Assembly: GCA_002403455.1 (NCBI GenBank)
Contig: DHHV01000006.1
Location: forward strand, 35,370-62,173
Direction of reading: 5' to 3'
Source: Hyphomonadaceae bacterium UBA4763
Lineage (GTDB): Bacteria; Pseudomonadota; Alphaproteobacteria; Caulobacterales; Aquidulcibacteraceae
DNA: 26,804 nucleotides
Shown here: piece after piece, positions 15,588 to 25,000 of the stretch
How the letters are laid out: every line of letters starts with the position of its first letter
How positions within the stretch are numbered: the stretch's first letter is position 1
Program-made: the position numbers and the translations under genes
Notes under the pieces: model-generated
Told to the model about the DNA's origin: nothing
The model's input: the letters and a program-made list of their open reading frames with translations, nothing else
The model's database searches: none

Positions 15588-16667
15588 TTACCAGGCCGGC
15601 GCCAGACGCACCGAATCCGGCATGGCGTTCGGTTGGCTCGGAACCAAAAGCAAGCCGATGAATTTCGCCGCCGCGCTCAGCCGTAATCCCATGACCCGCG
15701 CCGCGCCAAACAAGGATTTGTCCCGCTTGGCCGCATCGATGGCGTCAGCGGTTTGGCGCAACCCCTCCATCCGGCGGCGGAAATCGCTCGAGTCAATGTC
15801 GAGCGTCAAGGGGAACACCTGGCGGGTGATCTCGTTGCAAATGCTGAAGACTTTGTAATCATAAGCCGTCGGGTCAAGGCCCAAGGCCTTGTGAAAGGCG
15901 GGACGCGAATGATCGCGAATATACATCGTCGCATAGACCGACAGCAGAAAGAATTTGATCCAAGCTTTATTGCCGCCGGACAATAATTTCGGATTGGCGC
16001 GCATCAACAAGGCGAAGGCTTCGCCATGGCGGAATTCATCATTGCACCATTCTTTGAACCATTTGAAGATCGGGTGGAAGCGCAATTCAGGATGGCGCTC
16101 CAATTGCCGGAAAATGGTGATGTAGCGGCTATAGCCGATTTTCTCGGAGAGATAGACGGCGTAAAAAATGAATTTCGGCTTGAAGAAAGTATATTTTTTG
16201 GTCTTCGTCAAAAAGCTCAAGTCAATGCCGATGCCGAAATCCTTCAGCACCTCGTTGATAAAGCCGGCATGGCGGCTTTCATCGCGAGTCATATATTTGA
16301 ACAGCGCTTTGATGTCTGGGTTGTTGATGCGCTTGACGATCTCGGCATAGAGCACGCAGCCGGAAAATTCCGCCGTCAGCGAGCTGACCAGAAAATCGAC
16401 GAATTCCTTGCGCAATTGCGGCTCTAATTGCATCAACAGGTTTTCGAATTCCTCGGTGCGCTTGAAATGATTGCGATTGGGGTCGCTGGCCATTTCGGCG
16501 AGCAGCGCGTCCCATTCGCCGCGCACCGAGGAAACGTCCAATCGGTCCATTTCGGCATAATCGGTGGTGTAAAAGCGCGGGCTCAACATGGTTTCCGTCG
16601 TCGCCATCCGCATGGTGTCGGGGGCGGCCGAAGCCATAGCGCCAGCATCAAGCGTCATTGCGGTCAT
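15588..16667 (-). CDS. acsF: Mg-protoporphyrin IX monomethyl ester (oxidative) cyclase AcsF
   Basis: Oxygen-dependent di-iron enzyme that forms ring E (3,8-divinyl protochlorophyllide) from Mg-protoporphyrin monomethyl ester. It has 359 residues, a normal length. The ferritin-like core shows SLTAEFSGCVLYAEI (about 96-110), then DESRHAGF (129-136) and DEFRHGEAF (210-218). These give the two ExxH iron-binding pairs plus single glutamates. The N-terminal LSPRFYTTDYAEMDRLDVSSVR is characteristic. The ATGA overlap at 16664-16667 couples it to the preceding bciE-like gene. The anaerobic radical-SAM cyclase BchE is not in the window. Its use implies pigment synthesis in oxygen. Confidence 0.98.
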   Translation of the reverse strand: MTAMTLDAGAMASAAPDTMRMATTETMLSPRFYTTDYAEMDRLDVSSVRGEWDALLAEMASDPNRNHFKRTEEFENLLMQLEPQLRKEFVDFLVSSLTAEFSGCVLYAEIVKRINNPDIKALFKYMTRDESRHAGFINEVLKDFGIGIDLSFLTKTKKYTFFKPKFIFYAVYLSEKIGYSRYITIFRQLERHPELRFHPIFKWFKEWCNDEFRHGEAFALLMRANPKLLSGGNKAWIKFFLLSVYATMYIRDHSRPAFHKALGLDPTAYDYKVFSICNEITRQVFPLTLDIDSSDFRRRMEGLRQTADAIDAAKRDKSLFGAARVMGLRLSAAAKFIGLLLVPSQPNAMPDSVRLAPAW

Positions 16668-16957
16668 GAAAGCCTCCCAGGCGTAAAGCTGACTTCATAA
16701 AGTTCGGTCAGGTCGAAATGCGCGGCGATTTTGGTCCACAGCCGCTCATGCCAGCGGGCGCGCGTCACAGTGGCGCGCCGGCGCTCGCGCAAGACCGCTC
16801 CAAACGGGACGCGCACCGCCGATCCATGCACGCGGACCTTGTCGCCGGGCCCGAGCGTGGTGTCGCCATCGAGCGCGACATGGGCGTGCAGATGATCATG
16901 AGTGTGCTCGACCTCGATCGTGCAGCCGATATCAAAGCGGCGTGGCGTGCGGCTCAT
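16664..16957 (-). CDS. bciE: BciE-like auxiliary protein of the AcsF cyclase
   Basis: Protein of 97 residues between puhC and acsF, overlapping each neighbour by 4 bases. In alphaproteobacteria the AcsF cyclase needs an additional small subunit, BciE, first shown in Rhodobacter sphaeroides. As I recall it is encoded directly upstream of acsF, and the position and size fit here. Residues 18-26 read HTHDHLHAH, five histidines at alternate positions, followed by VALDG, GPGDKVRVHG and VPFGAVLRERRRATVTRARW. The C-terminal half is basic and aromatic. The identification rests on position and remembered family sequence, without an alignment. The alternative is an unnamed puh-operon assembly protein at the Rhodobacter puhD position. 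Confidence 0.72.
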   Translation of the reverse strand: MSRTPRRFDIGCTIEVEHTHDHLHAHVALDGDTTLGPGDKVRVHGSAVRVPFGAVLRERRRATVTRARWHERLWTKIAAHFDLTELYEVSFTPGRLS

Positions 16958-17457
16958 GGGGCGCTCCCGTCAGATGTGGCGACGTCGTCGCTGGGCGGCC
17001 CGAGCAAGGCCGCGAAACTGGCGCGATTATCGGCGCCGAACGCACCCAAATCGATTTTCCGCCCGCGTTCTTCATCGATCAGCGCCAGCGCGCCGGTTTC
17101 AAACGCGACCACCCGATAAGCGACCGGGCCTTGATCGGCGCCGCGCCGAACGTGATCCCGGCTGAGCGCGCGCAGCACGCCGCGCACAAAGCCCGCCTCG
17201 CCGGGCGCAAAAGCGGTAATCTCGGCGCCGCTCTCGCGATCGCGGACCGCCAAGGCTCCATCGGGTAGGTCCACAAAAGCGATTGCGCGGTCGGCCGCGA
17301 TCGGCGCAGTGACGTCCACCCCGCCGCTGAGGCCAAAGGAGGGCTCGCCCCAATTGGCCAAGCGATGCGCCGCGGTAAAGCCGAGCGCGGCGATGGCGAC
17401 GGTCGCGCCGGCAAAGAGCAGCGCTTTGGGGAAGGGATGGGCGTTGATGGCGCTCAT
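16954..17457 (-). CDS. puhC: Photosynthetic complex assembly protein PuhC
   Basis: Membrane-anchored periplasmic protein of 167 residues needed for optimal reaction-centre/LH1 assembly. A single N-terminal transmembrane segment lies at about 11-30 (ALLFAGATVAIAALGFTAA). The periplasmic domain contains the family motif AFVDLPDGALAVRDRESGAEI and FVRGVLRALSRDHVRRG. Further on are ETGALALIDEERGRKIDLGAFG and, close to the C terminus, NRASFAALL. It overlaps puhB at 17454-17457 and bciE at 16954-16957 by ATGA, so all are translated from one message. Confidence 0.93.
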   Translation of the reverse strand: MSAINAHPFPKALLFAGATVAIAALGFTAAHRLANWGEPSFGLSGGVDVTAPIAADRAIAFVDLPDGALAVRDRESGAEITAFAPGEAGFVRGVLRALSRDHVRRGADQGPVAYRVVAFETGALALIDEERGRKIDLGAFGADNRASFAALLGPPSDDVATSDGSAP

Positions 17458-18161
17458 GCGAAGGCTCCCTGCGGTTGTGGTGAAATCACCCCGGCGGGGC
17501 GTTCAGGGGCCCGGTCGGGCGAACGCTCCGGCGCCGCGGCCGTCTCGGGCGCTGGCTGTTCGCCTTCAACCGCATTCGCCAAGGCGTAGGCCGCCAGCGC
17601 GTCCGCCAAGATTTTGGCCGGCGCCGCCACCTGATCGACCGCCCGGAACGCCGGTTGCGGCGCGCGCCAAAACCCTGGACGGGCATGCGGCCATAGATAC
17701 AGCAACGGCACGCGCGCCTTGTGCGACAACGTCAAAGCGAGGGTCCCGCGCCCGGTCGGGTCTTCCGCCACATGGGCGGCGCCGATGAGGCGGAAGGGAA
17801 TATTGATCGCTTTGGTCAAGGCCGCGCCGATCCGCAGCACCACTCGCCGATTGGTGATGGTGTAAACGCTTGACCGCGCATTGATCCAGGCAACGACATA
17901 AAGCAACCCGGCGGCGAGCGCCGCGAGCGGCAGCGCCGCTGCGACGACGCCCAGTGCTTGGGCAAGGCTTGCGCCATTCGCCGCCGATCCGGCGGCCAGC
18001 AGCGCCGAGGCCCCGACAACATAGCCCGCCGCCGCCCGCAAGTGGAACACTTGCGTCGCCAAGCCCCAGGCGCTCGGCGCGCCTTGCCAGAGAATCGCTT
18101 CTCCAGCGGGGAGGGCTTCGGGGAGGCCGCGGACGGGCTCGAAGTCGAATTCCTTGGTCAC
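17454..18161 (-). CDS. puhB: Photosynthetic complex assembly protein PuhB
   Basis: Inner-membrane protein of 235 residues that helps assemble the reaction centre in Rhodobacter. The N-terminal GLPEALPAGEAILWQGAPSA is a strong family mark. Two transmembrane segments follow (about 41-60 and 70-93). A bacterial PH-like domain comes next, starting ARSSVYTITNRRVVLRIG and containing KAINIPFRLIGAAHV. The last ~45 residues are a Pro/Glu/Ala-rich, probably disordered tail. It overlaps puhA by ATGA at 18158-18161. Confidence 0.95.
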   Translation of the reverse strand: MTKEFDFEPVRGLPEALPAGEAILWQGAPSAWGLATQVFHLRAAAGYVVGASALLAAGSAANGASLAQALGVVAAALPLAALAAGLLYVVAWINARSSVYTITNRRVVLRIGAALTKAINIPFRLIGAAHVAEDPTGRGTLALTLSHKARVPLLYLWPHARPGFWRAPQPAFRAVDQVAAPAKILADALAAYALANAVEGEQPAPETAAAPERSPDRAPERPAGVISPQPQGAFA

Positions 18162-18937
18162 AGCGCCGCCTCAGCCCGGTTGCGCGTCGCATAGAGATAG
18201 CCCGCTCCGAAATAAGCGGCGACGCGTTCTTCTTCGTCAAAGGTGATTTGGTCCGGCGTCGACAATTTCGGCGCGCCGGCAAATTGCGCCGCCGTGACCG
18301 CATCGGTCTCGACGGTTTTGGCGGCTTTGTTGACAGCGGCCATGGTCATCGGCAGCAATACGCGCCGACCGGCATGGATGCCCGCCGCCGCGCCGAGCTC
18401 GACTTCGACATAGCGGATCAGCGATTCGGACCGATCAATCCACAGATCGCTGACCGTGCCCGCGCTGGCGCCATCAAGGCCCTTCACGCTCCAGCCGACC
18501 GGGTTGGGGTCCTCGCCAACCACGGCATAACCCGGCGCGGCGCGCAGCGGCACGATCTTGGGATCGCCGTGCAGCGTGACGTCAATGGCCTTTGACCGGT
18601 CGGCATAAGAGCCGGGGCCAACGCCGGCGGCAAAAGGATCGCCATCGGGGATCGAGGGCGCGCCTGCCCAAACGGCCAGCCGCTTCGATTTGCCTTTTTT
18701 GCCGTCGCGCGCGGCGTTGGGGGCGGCGAACATGCCCCGTCCATGCGGCAGCGTGAATTTCTTCGGCGTGGCGAACCACAAAATGCCTTCAATCGGCTCG
18801 AGCTTGCCGTTGGTGTCTTGCTCCAGCGGATAGCCTTCGCGGCGATCTTCTCGGCGCAAATAAATGATCAACCCGAAGAAGAATAGAAAAAACATATAGA
18901 GGCTGATCTCGGTGATATCCATGTTGGCGAACAGCAT
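18158..18937 (-). CDS. puhA: Photosynthetic reaction centre H subunit
   Basis: Cytoplasmic-side subunit of the purple bacterial reaction centre, 259 residues with one N-terminal transmembrane helix (about 10-27, SLYMFFLFFFGLIIYL). The anchor is followed at once by the invariant YLRREDRREGYPLE. The soluble domain contains RDSxxV-type core sequences such as TVSDLWIDRSESLIRYVEVEL and RRVLLPMTMA. Start 18937 is chosen because AAAGGAG lies 8 bases upstream; an upstream GTG/ATG would add a non-conserved leader. It heads the puhABC-bciE-acsF-puhE run and lies 36 bases after the lhaA stop. Confidence 0.98.
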   Translation of the reverse strand: MLFANMDITEISLYMFFLFFFGLIIYLRREDRREGYPLEQDTNGKLEPIEGILWFATPKKFTLPHGRGMFAAPNAARDGKKGKSKRLAVWAGAPSIPDGDPFAAGVGPGSYADRSKAIDVTLHGDPKIVPLRAAPGYAVVGEDPNPVGWSVKGLDGASAGTVSDLWIDRSESLIRYVEVELGAAAGIHAGRRVLLPMTMAAVNKAAKTVETDAVTAAQFAGAPKLSTPDQITFDEEERVAAYFGAGYLYATRNRAEAAL

Positions 18938-19022
18938 GTTCGTTGCTCCTTTGCGGGAATTGTTACGCAAAGCTTACGTAGGAAACTCTACTAACCCAAA
19001 CTTTTTACCAGTAGACATTGTG
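18938..19022 (-). promoter_or_regulatory. probable puhA promoter region overlapping the lhaA 3' end
   Basis: The last 15 codons of lhaA and the 36-base gap are conspicuously AT-rich, with codons such as TCT, ACT, GGT, TTA, GTA and CCT. The surrounding DNA has GC-rich third positions. The stretch contains a CTACT-N17-AGTAG inverted repeat and a near-palindrome ACGTAAGCTTTGCGT. In Rhodobacter, puhA transcription starts within the upstream lhaA-type gene, so a promoter is plausible. I do not assign -35 and -10 boxes. Confidence 0.4.
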
Positions 19023-20419
19023 TCGCGCGACCGATAGCGCGCCAACGGCCCGATCACGGCGATGGCGGCGAACAGCAGAACGATTTCGATGTGGTAGACA
19101 ACGCCATAGCCGGCGGCTGGCCGGGTAAAGGCCTCGCCGAGCGCGCCGCTCGCGCCCCAGAGGCTGACAAGATCGCGGATCATGCCGCCGGCGGCGATGG
19201 CGATCCCCGCGGCGGTTGCTTGCGCCGCGCCCCAGGCGCCGACGATCAGGCCGGAATCGATCAGCGCGCCGTCGCCAGATCGGCGCTGCAATTGCATGGC
19301 CGCCGTCAGCGAGCCGACCGAGAACAGGCCGCCGCCAAAGCCGATGGCGCCGGCCCCGGCGGCAAACATCAGCGCTGATTCTAGCGGATCGGCGAGGATC
19401 ACCAGCGCAAAAGCGAACGCCCCGATCACCGCGCCAAAGCCGGCCAATCGATGCGGATTGGCCCCGCCGGTCAACAAAAACGCCGCCAAGGCAAAGCCCG
19501 CCAAAGCGCCGCCGGCCGACAAGGCCGTCAACGCCGTCGTTGCCCCAACGGACAGGCCCAAGACCTGACCGCCATAGGGCTCCAGCAACACGTCTTGCAT
19601 GCTGAACGCCGCCGCGCCCAAGCCGACGGCGAGCAAGAGCCGGCGCACATCGGGCTCAGCCGTTAACTGCCGCCAGCTCGCCCAAAAATCTTGGCGGACG
19701 ATCGTGCGCGTGCGCTGCGGATCGCGCTTTTCCTGGCGCCACATGGCGATGCAATTCAGCGCCAAGGTGACGACCGCCGCGCCTTGGATGACCTGAATGA
19801 TCCGCAAATAAGTGACGTCGCGCAGCGCCCCGCCCAGCACCAGGGCGCTCGCCACCATGCCGATCAGCAACATGACATAGAGCAAAGCGACAACGCGCGG
19901 GCGCTGTTCTTCGCCGGCGATATCGGTTGCGAGCGCGAGCCCCGCCGTCTGCACCGTGTGCATGCCGGCCCCGACCAGCAGGAACGCCAAAGCCGCGCCG
20001 GCTTGGCCGACGATCGGCGGGGCGTTGCCCTCGCCCGCCAGCAAAAATAAGGCGAACGGCATGATCCCGAACCCGCCCCATTGCATCAAAGTTCCGAACC
20101 AGATGTAGGGCAGCCGCCGCCAGCCCAGGAACGAGCGATGAGTGTCGGATTTAAAGCCGATCAGCGCGCGCAGCGGCGCAAAAACCAGCGGCAGCGACAC
20201 CATCAGCGCCACGAGCCAGGCGGGCATGCCCAGCTCGACGATCATCACGCGGTTGAGCGTGCCGGTCAGCAGCACCGCCGCCATGCCGCAGGAGACTTGG
20301 AACAGCGACAGCCGCAACAGCCGCGACAGCGGCAAATCGGCGCTGGCGGCGTCCGCAAATGGGATCGCGGCGGCCAGGAGATTGGCGAGACGATAAGTCT
20401 TTGGGGCGGCTTGCATCAT
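18974..20419 (-). CDS. lhaA: LhaA/PucC-family light-harvesting complex assembly transporter
   Basis: Twelve-helix membrane protein of the major facilitator superfamily (BCD/PucC family), about 481 residues, required for LH1 assembly. Diagnostic stretches are LFQVSCGMAAVLLTGTLNRV and FAPLRALIGFKSDTHRSFLG, with RRLPYIWFGTLMQWGGFGIMP after them. TDIAGEEQRPRVVALLYVML, FSMQDVLLEPYGGQVLGLSV and IDSGLIVGAWGAAQATA also fit. The ATG at 20419 gives a 4-base ATGA overlap with bchM; an ATG at 20431 is also possible. The last 15 codons, from MSTGKKFG to FPT, differ sharply in codon use and probably double as regulatory DNA for puhA. Confidence 0.93.
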   Translation of the reverse strand: MMQAAPKTYRLANLLAAAIPFADAASADLPLSRLLRLSLFQVSCGMAAVLLTGTLNRVMIVELGMPAWLVALMVSLPLVFAPLRALIGFKSDTHRSFLGWRRLPYIWFGTLMQWGGFGIMPFALFLLAGEGNAPPIVGQAGAALAFLLVGAGMHTVQTAGLALATDIAGEEQRPRVVALLYVMLLIGMVASALVLGGALRDVTYLRIIQVIQGAAVVTLALNCIAMWRQEKRDPQRTRTIVRQDFWASWRQLTAEPDVRRLLLAVGLGAAAFSMQDVLLEPYGGQVLGLSVGATTALTALSAGGALAGFALAAFLLTGGANPHRLAGFGAVIGAFAFALVILADPLESALMFAAGAGAIGFGGGLFSVGSLTAAMQLQRRSGDGALIDSGLIVGAWGAAQATAAGIAIAAGGMIRDLVSLWGASGALGEAFTRPAAGYGVVYHIEIVLLFAAIAVIGPLARYRSRDTMSTGKKFGLVEFPT

Positions 20420-21111
20420 CGGCGCACCCATTCCACCGCGTGTGAGGTGTAAAACCCGCTTTGCACGCGCAGATCGCGGCCGCGCTGAAAGCCGCGCAAA
20501 GCCGGCGCCGCCGCCATCGCGCGATCGAGCGCGGCGAGCGCGATCGGTTGAATGGCTGGGGCGCGGTCGGCGCGCGGGAAGGCGCCGCCGATCGCATGCA
20601 TCGTGGCGAGCAAAGGCGTGCGCGGTGCGATCGTAAAGATCAGCGAGCGTTCAATGCGCGGCGCAAAAGCAGATAAAGCCGCCACCACGTCCGCGAGACG
20701 GTAATGGATGAGACTATCCATGGCGACGACATGGTCAAAATTGCCGAGTTTTGGATCGGTCATGTCGCCGACCTTGAAATCCACGCGGTTTGCTTCTTCG
20801 CCAAAGCGTTCCTGCGCCAAAGCAACCAGATTGCCGGCAATGTCGACCCCGGTGACCTCTGCGCCGCGGCGGGCCGCCTCGATCGCAAGCGCGCCGGGGC
20901 CGCAGCCGGCGTCGAGCAGGCGTTGGCCGCTGAGATCGGCGCCCAACAGGTCCAAAAGATTCGCACGCATTCGGGCGCGTCCGGCCCGCACGGTTTCGCG
21001 AATAGGGCTGACTTTTTCGGTGCCGGTCAGCGCCGTCCAGGCGGCGGCGGCGGTGCGGTCAAAATAAGTTTCGAGCGCGTCTTTTTGGCGGGCGTAAGAG
21101 GTCGTCACCAT
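20416..21111 (-). CDS. bchM: Mg-protoporphyrin IX O-methyltransferase
   Basis: SAM-dependent methyltransferase of 231 residues that esterifies the C13 propionate of Mg-protoporphyrin, the step before AcsF. SAM motif I is LLDAGCGPGALAIEAARRGAEVTGVD (about 65-90). FDHVVAMDSLIHY, LIFTIAPRTPLL and HAIGGAFPRADRAPAIQP are typical of BchM. The N-terminal YFDRTAAAAWTALTG and the C-terminal SGFYTSHAVEWVR also fit. ATG 21111 is preferred over 21144, since GAGG lies about 7 bases upstream and MVTTSYARQK matches the family start. It begins 10 bases after the bchL stop. Confidence 0.97.
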   Translation of the reverse strand: MVTTSYARQKDALETYFDRTAAAAWTALTGTEKVSPIRETVRAGRARMRANLLDLLGADLSGQRLLDAGCGPGALAIEAARRGAEVTGVDIAGNLVALAQERFGEEANRVDFKVGDMTDPKLGNFDHVVAMDSLIHYRLADVVAALSAFAPRIERSLIFTIAPRTPLLATMHAIGGAFPRADRAPAIQPIALAALDRAMAAAPALRGFQRGRDLRVQSGFYTSHAVEWVRR

Positions 21112-21121
21112 GGCGATTTCC

Positions 21122-22024
21122 TCAATCAAAGCCAAGGAAATCAAAGATTTCCCGGTCCTTCATGGGTTGCGCTTTGATATCGCGCGCGCCCGACCATAAA
21201 TCGCGCGCCAGCCGCAGATATTCTAGCTGAACGGCCAGGATCTCCGGGGTCTCGTCCATTTCAAAAATCGTGCATTTTTTCAGGCGCGAGCGGCGGATGG
21301 CGTCGAGATTGGGGAAATGCGCCACCCGTTCGAGCCCGGTGGCGGCGTTGAAGCGGTCGATCTCGTCGGTGCCCTCGCTGCGATTGGCGATGACGCCGCC
21401 AATGCGCACTTCGTAATTCTTTGATTTGGCGTTGATCGCCGCAACGATGCGGTTCATCGCAAAGATCGAGTCAAAATCATTGGCGGTGACGATCAGCGCC
21501 CGTTCGGCATGCTGCAACGGCGCGGCAAAGCCGCCACAAACGACATCGCCGAGCACGTCGAAAATGACGACGTCCGATTCTTCCAATAAATGATGTTCTT
21601 TCAACAGCTTGACGGTTTGGCCGACGACATAGCCGCCACAACCGGTGCCCGCTGGCGGCCCGCCCGCTTCGACGCACATCACGCCATTATAGCCCTCGAA
21701 CATATAATCTTCGGGCCGCAATTCCTCGGTGTGAAAATTGACGCTTTCCAAGACGTCGATCACGGTCGGCGCCAATCTCTTGGTCAGCGTAAAGGTTGAA
21801 TCATGTTTGGGGTCGCAGCCAATCTGTAAAACCCGCTTGCCGAGTTTAGAAAAAGCCGCCGATAAATTCGACGAGGTCGTCGACTTTCCAATGCCGCCTT
21901 TGCCATAAACGGCGAAGACTTTGGCGCCTTCGATGCGGTCGCGGGGGTCGAGCGCCACTTGCACGCTGCCTTCGCCGTCAGGGCGGGGGCGGTGGAGCGA
22001 TCGCGGCAGGTCAAGCACGGTCAT
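21122..22024 (-). CDS. bchL: Light-independent protochlorophyllide reductase, iron-sulfur ATP-binding protein BchL
   Basis: Nitrogenase-iron-protein-like electron donor of dark-operative protochlorophyllide reductase, 300 residues, acting as a dimer. The Walker A motif YGKGGIGKSTTSSN lies at about 40-53, followed by QIGCDPKHDSTFTL. The two cysteines holding the shared [4Fe-4S] cluster are in GTGCGGYVVG (about C129) and GDVVCGGFAAP (about C163). C-terminal TIFEMDETPEILAVQLEYLRLA is characteristic. It starts 10 bases after the bchH stop. BchL passes electrons to the BchN/BchB complex; bchB is upstream in this operon and bchN is outside the window. Confidence 0.98.
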   Translation of the reverse strand: MTVLDLPRSLHRPRPDGEGSVQVALDPRDRIEGAKVFAVYGKGGIGKSTTSSNLSAAFSKLGKRVLQIGCDPKHDSTFTLTKRLAPTVIDVLESVNFHTEELRPEDYMFEGYNGVMCVEAGGPPAGTGCGGYVVGQTVKLLKEHHLLEESDVVIFDVLGDVVCGGFAAPLQHAERALIVTANDFDSIFAMNRIVAAINAKSKNYEVRIGGVIANRSEGTDEIDRFNAATGLERVAHFPNLDAIRRSRLKKCTIFEMDETPEILAVQLEYLRLARDLWSGARDIKAQPMKDREIFDFLGFD

Positions 22025-22034
22025 CCGTCAGCTC

Positions 22035-25000
22035 CTATTCGGCGGGGGTTGCGTAAGCAGGGTAAGCAGCGGCGGGCGAAAGGCCCTCCAACCGATCGTC
22101 AAATTCATCACCGGCGGCGCGCAAAGCCGCCAAGGTATCGGCGTCGGGGCGCCAATAATCGCGGTCATGCGCTTCCAACAGACGCTGCGCCATGCGCGCC
22201 GAAGCGGCCGGATTGAGATTAGCTAGTCTTTGCCGCATCTCTGCATCGAGAACGAATGTCTCGCTGATGCGTTGATAGACCCAAGGCTCGACTTGCCCTG
22301 TCGTCGCCGACCAGCCCATGGTGTTGGTGACTTGCGCCTCGATCTGGCGAACGCCTTCATATCCATGCGCGAGCAGCGCTTCATACCAGCGCGGATTGAG
22401 CGTGCGGGCGCGGGTTTCCAGCGCGACTTGCTCGTTAATGGTGCGGACTTGGCCTTCGCCTTGGGTCTGATCGCCGATATAGACCGGGGCGGCGACGCCT
22501 TTGGCGCGGGCGACGGCGCGCGAAATGCCGCCGAGAGTGTCGACATAATGATCGATCGTGGTGACGCCCAACTCGACCGAATCAAGATTTTGGTAAGCCA
22601 AATCAACGGTCTTCAGCGTTGCCTGCATCACCTTTTGTTGCCGGATCGGCTTGCCGGAGCGGCCATAGGCAAAGCTCTTGCGCGCTTCAAACGCGTCGGC
22701 GAGTTCGTCCTCGGCTCCCCAGGCGCCTGAATCGATCAATTGGTTGACGTTGGCGCCATAGGCGCCTTCGGCGTTCGAAAAAACCCGCAAAGCGGCGGTT
22801 TCGAGGTCAACGCCTTGCGCCTCTTGCACAGCAAGGGCATGGGCGCGGATGAAATTCTGATCGAGCGGCTCATCGGCGCTGGCGCAGAGATAAGCGGCCT
22901 CGGCGAGCATTTGCGTTTGCAGCGGCAATAAGTCTCTGAAAATGCCCGACAAAGTCGCAACGACGTCGATGCGCGGGCGCCCCAATTCGGCGAGCGGGAT
23001 GAGTTTTGCCCCGCACAACCGGCCGTAGGCGTCGAAGCGGGGCTGAGCGCCCATTAGCGCCAAGGCTTGCGCGATCGGGGCGCCTTCGCTTTTCAGATTG
23101 TCGGTGCCCCAGAGCACGATCGCCACGGTCTGCGGCAAATTGCCGCCTTCGGCGCGATGTTTGGCCAAAAGCCGGTCGGCCTGGCGGGCGCCGTCGGCGA
23201 TCGCAAAGGCCGATGGCAGCCGGAACGGGTCAAAGCCGTGCAAATTGCGCCCGGTCGGCAATATGTCGGGGCTGCGGATCAAATCGCCGCTGGGGCTCGG
23301 GGCGACAAAGCCGCCATCGAGCGCATGGATCAGCGCCGGCAATTCGTGATCCTGCATAAGTTGTTGATTTATATTGGATAAATCGGCGATCAACGCCGCG
23401 TCTGGCGCCTCGCCCGCCGTCACGCAACGCGCCGCGACGGCGGCCGGGCTTGCCCCGTCGAGCAGCGCGCCGAGCGCTTCGGGCGTCAGCCAATAGGCGC
23501 CGCGGGCTTTGGCGATCGCCAGCAAGGTTTGGGCGCGCGCTTGCTCCTGCATGGGCCGGCCGAGCACATGCAGCCCGGTCGGAATGAGGCTTTCCTCCAC
23601 TTCGCGTATTTTCTGTTGTAATTCAATGATTTGTGTCTCACCAATCCCGTCCCAGGCCGGCGCGGCGGCGGCAAAATCAAGGCTGGCGGCTTGAGCCTGG
23701 ATGAGGGCGGCGAGGTCGGCGCGCTCGCTGACCGCGTCGGGATCGGCGCCGCGCCAGCGATCGATCGATGATTTCAGCTCGCTTAAACCCCGATAAAGCC
23801 CGGCCTGGGCGATCGGCGGGGTCAGATAAGACAGCAAAGTCGCGCCGATTCGGCGCTTGGCGATGGCGCCTTCGGACGGATTATTGGCCGCGTAGAGGTA
23901 GAAATTCGGCAAATTGCCGATCAGGCGGTCGGGCCAACAGCGTGCGCCTTGACCGTTTTGCTTGCCCGGCATGAATTCCAGCGCGCCGTGGGTGCCAAAA
24001 TGCAGCACGCAATCGGCGCCAAAATCCTCGCGAATATAGCGATAAAAGGCCGAAAAGGCGTGCGTTGGCGTGAAATTGCGCTCAAACAAGAGCCGCATCG
24101 GGTCGCCTTCATAGCCAAAAGGCGGCTGGAACCCGACAAAAACCGCGCCGAAATGCGCGCCGGCGATCAAAATAGAGCTGCCCAAGCTCTGCGATTGGCC
24201 CGGCGAAGGGCCCCATTGAGCCTCAATTTCGCGCAAATAAGGCTCGCTTTCGATGTGTTTATCGCTCGAAATGCGCGCGGCAATCGCCGTTTCGGCGCCA
24301 AATTGAGCGCGATTTCCCTCCAATAAGCGGGCGCGAAGCGCGTCTATCGAGGCCGGAACCTCGACCTGATAGCCCTCGGCTTTGAGGCGCGACAAGGTCG
24401 CGTGCAGCGATTCAAAAACCCCCAAAAAGGCGGCGGTGCCGGCGGCGCCCGCATTCGGCGGGAAATTGAACAGAACGATCGCAAGTTTACGCTGCGGGCG
24501 CGGGCGCCGACGCAGATCGACCCATTTGCCGATCCGATCGGCGAGTTGGGCGGCGCGCTCGGCGCAGACCCGCATTTGCGGCGCATCGCCATCGGCCGGA
24601 AACACGCAGGCCCGCGCGCAACCGGCGCAAGGCGCGCCTTGGCCATCGCCACGGCCGCCATAGACGATCGGACCGGTCGCGCCGTCGAGCTCCGGGATGG
24701 CGATCATCATCGTGGCTTCGAGCGGGGTGAGGCCCCGCTCTTGCTTGGCCCAAGCGTTAAGGCTCTGAAATTCCAAAGGATGGGCGGCGACGTAAGGAAG
24801 ATCCAGACGTTTGAGCATCTCCACTGCGCCAGCCTGGTCATTGTAGGCCGGGCCCCCGACCAGCGAAAACCCGGTCAGCGAGATCATCGCATCGATGATC
24901 GGCTTACCGTCTTTGATAAAATACCGCTCGATCGCCGGGCGGGCGTCCAAACCTTGCGCAAAGGCGGGAATGACGGCGAGGCCTTGCGCCTCCAACGCAG

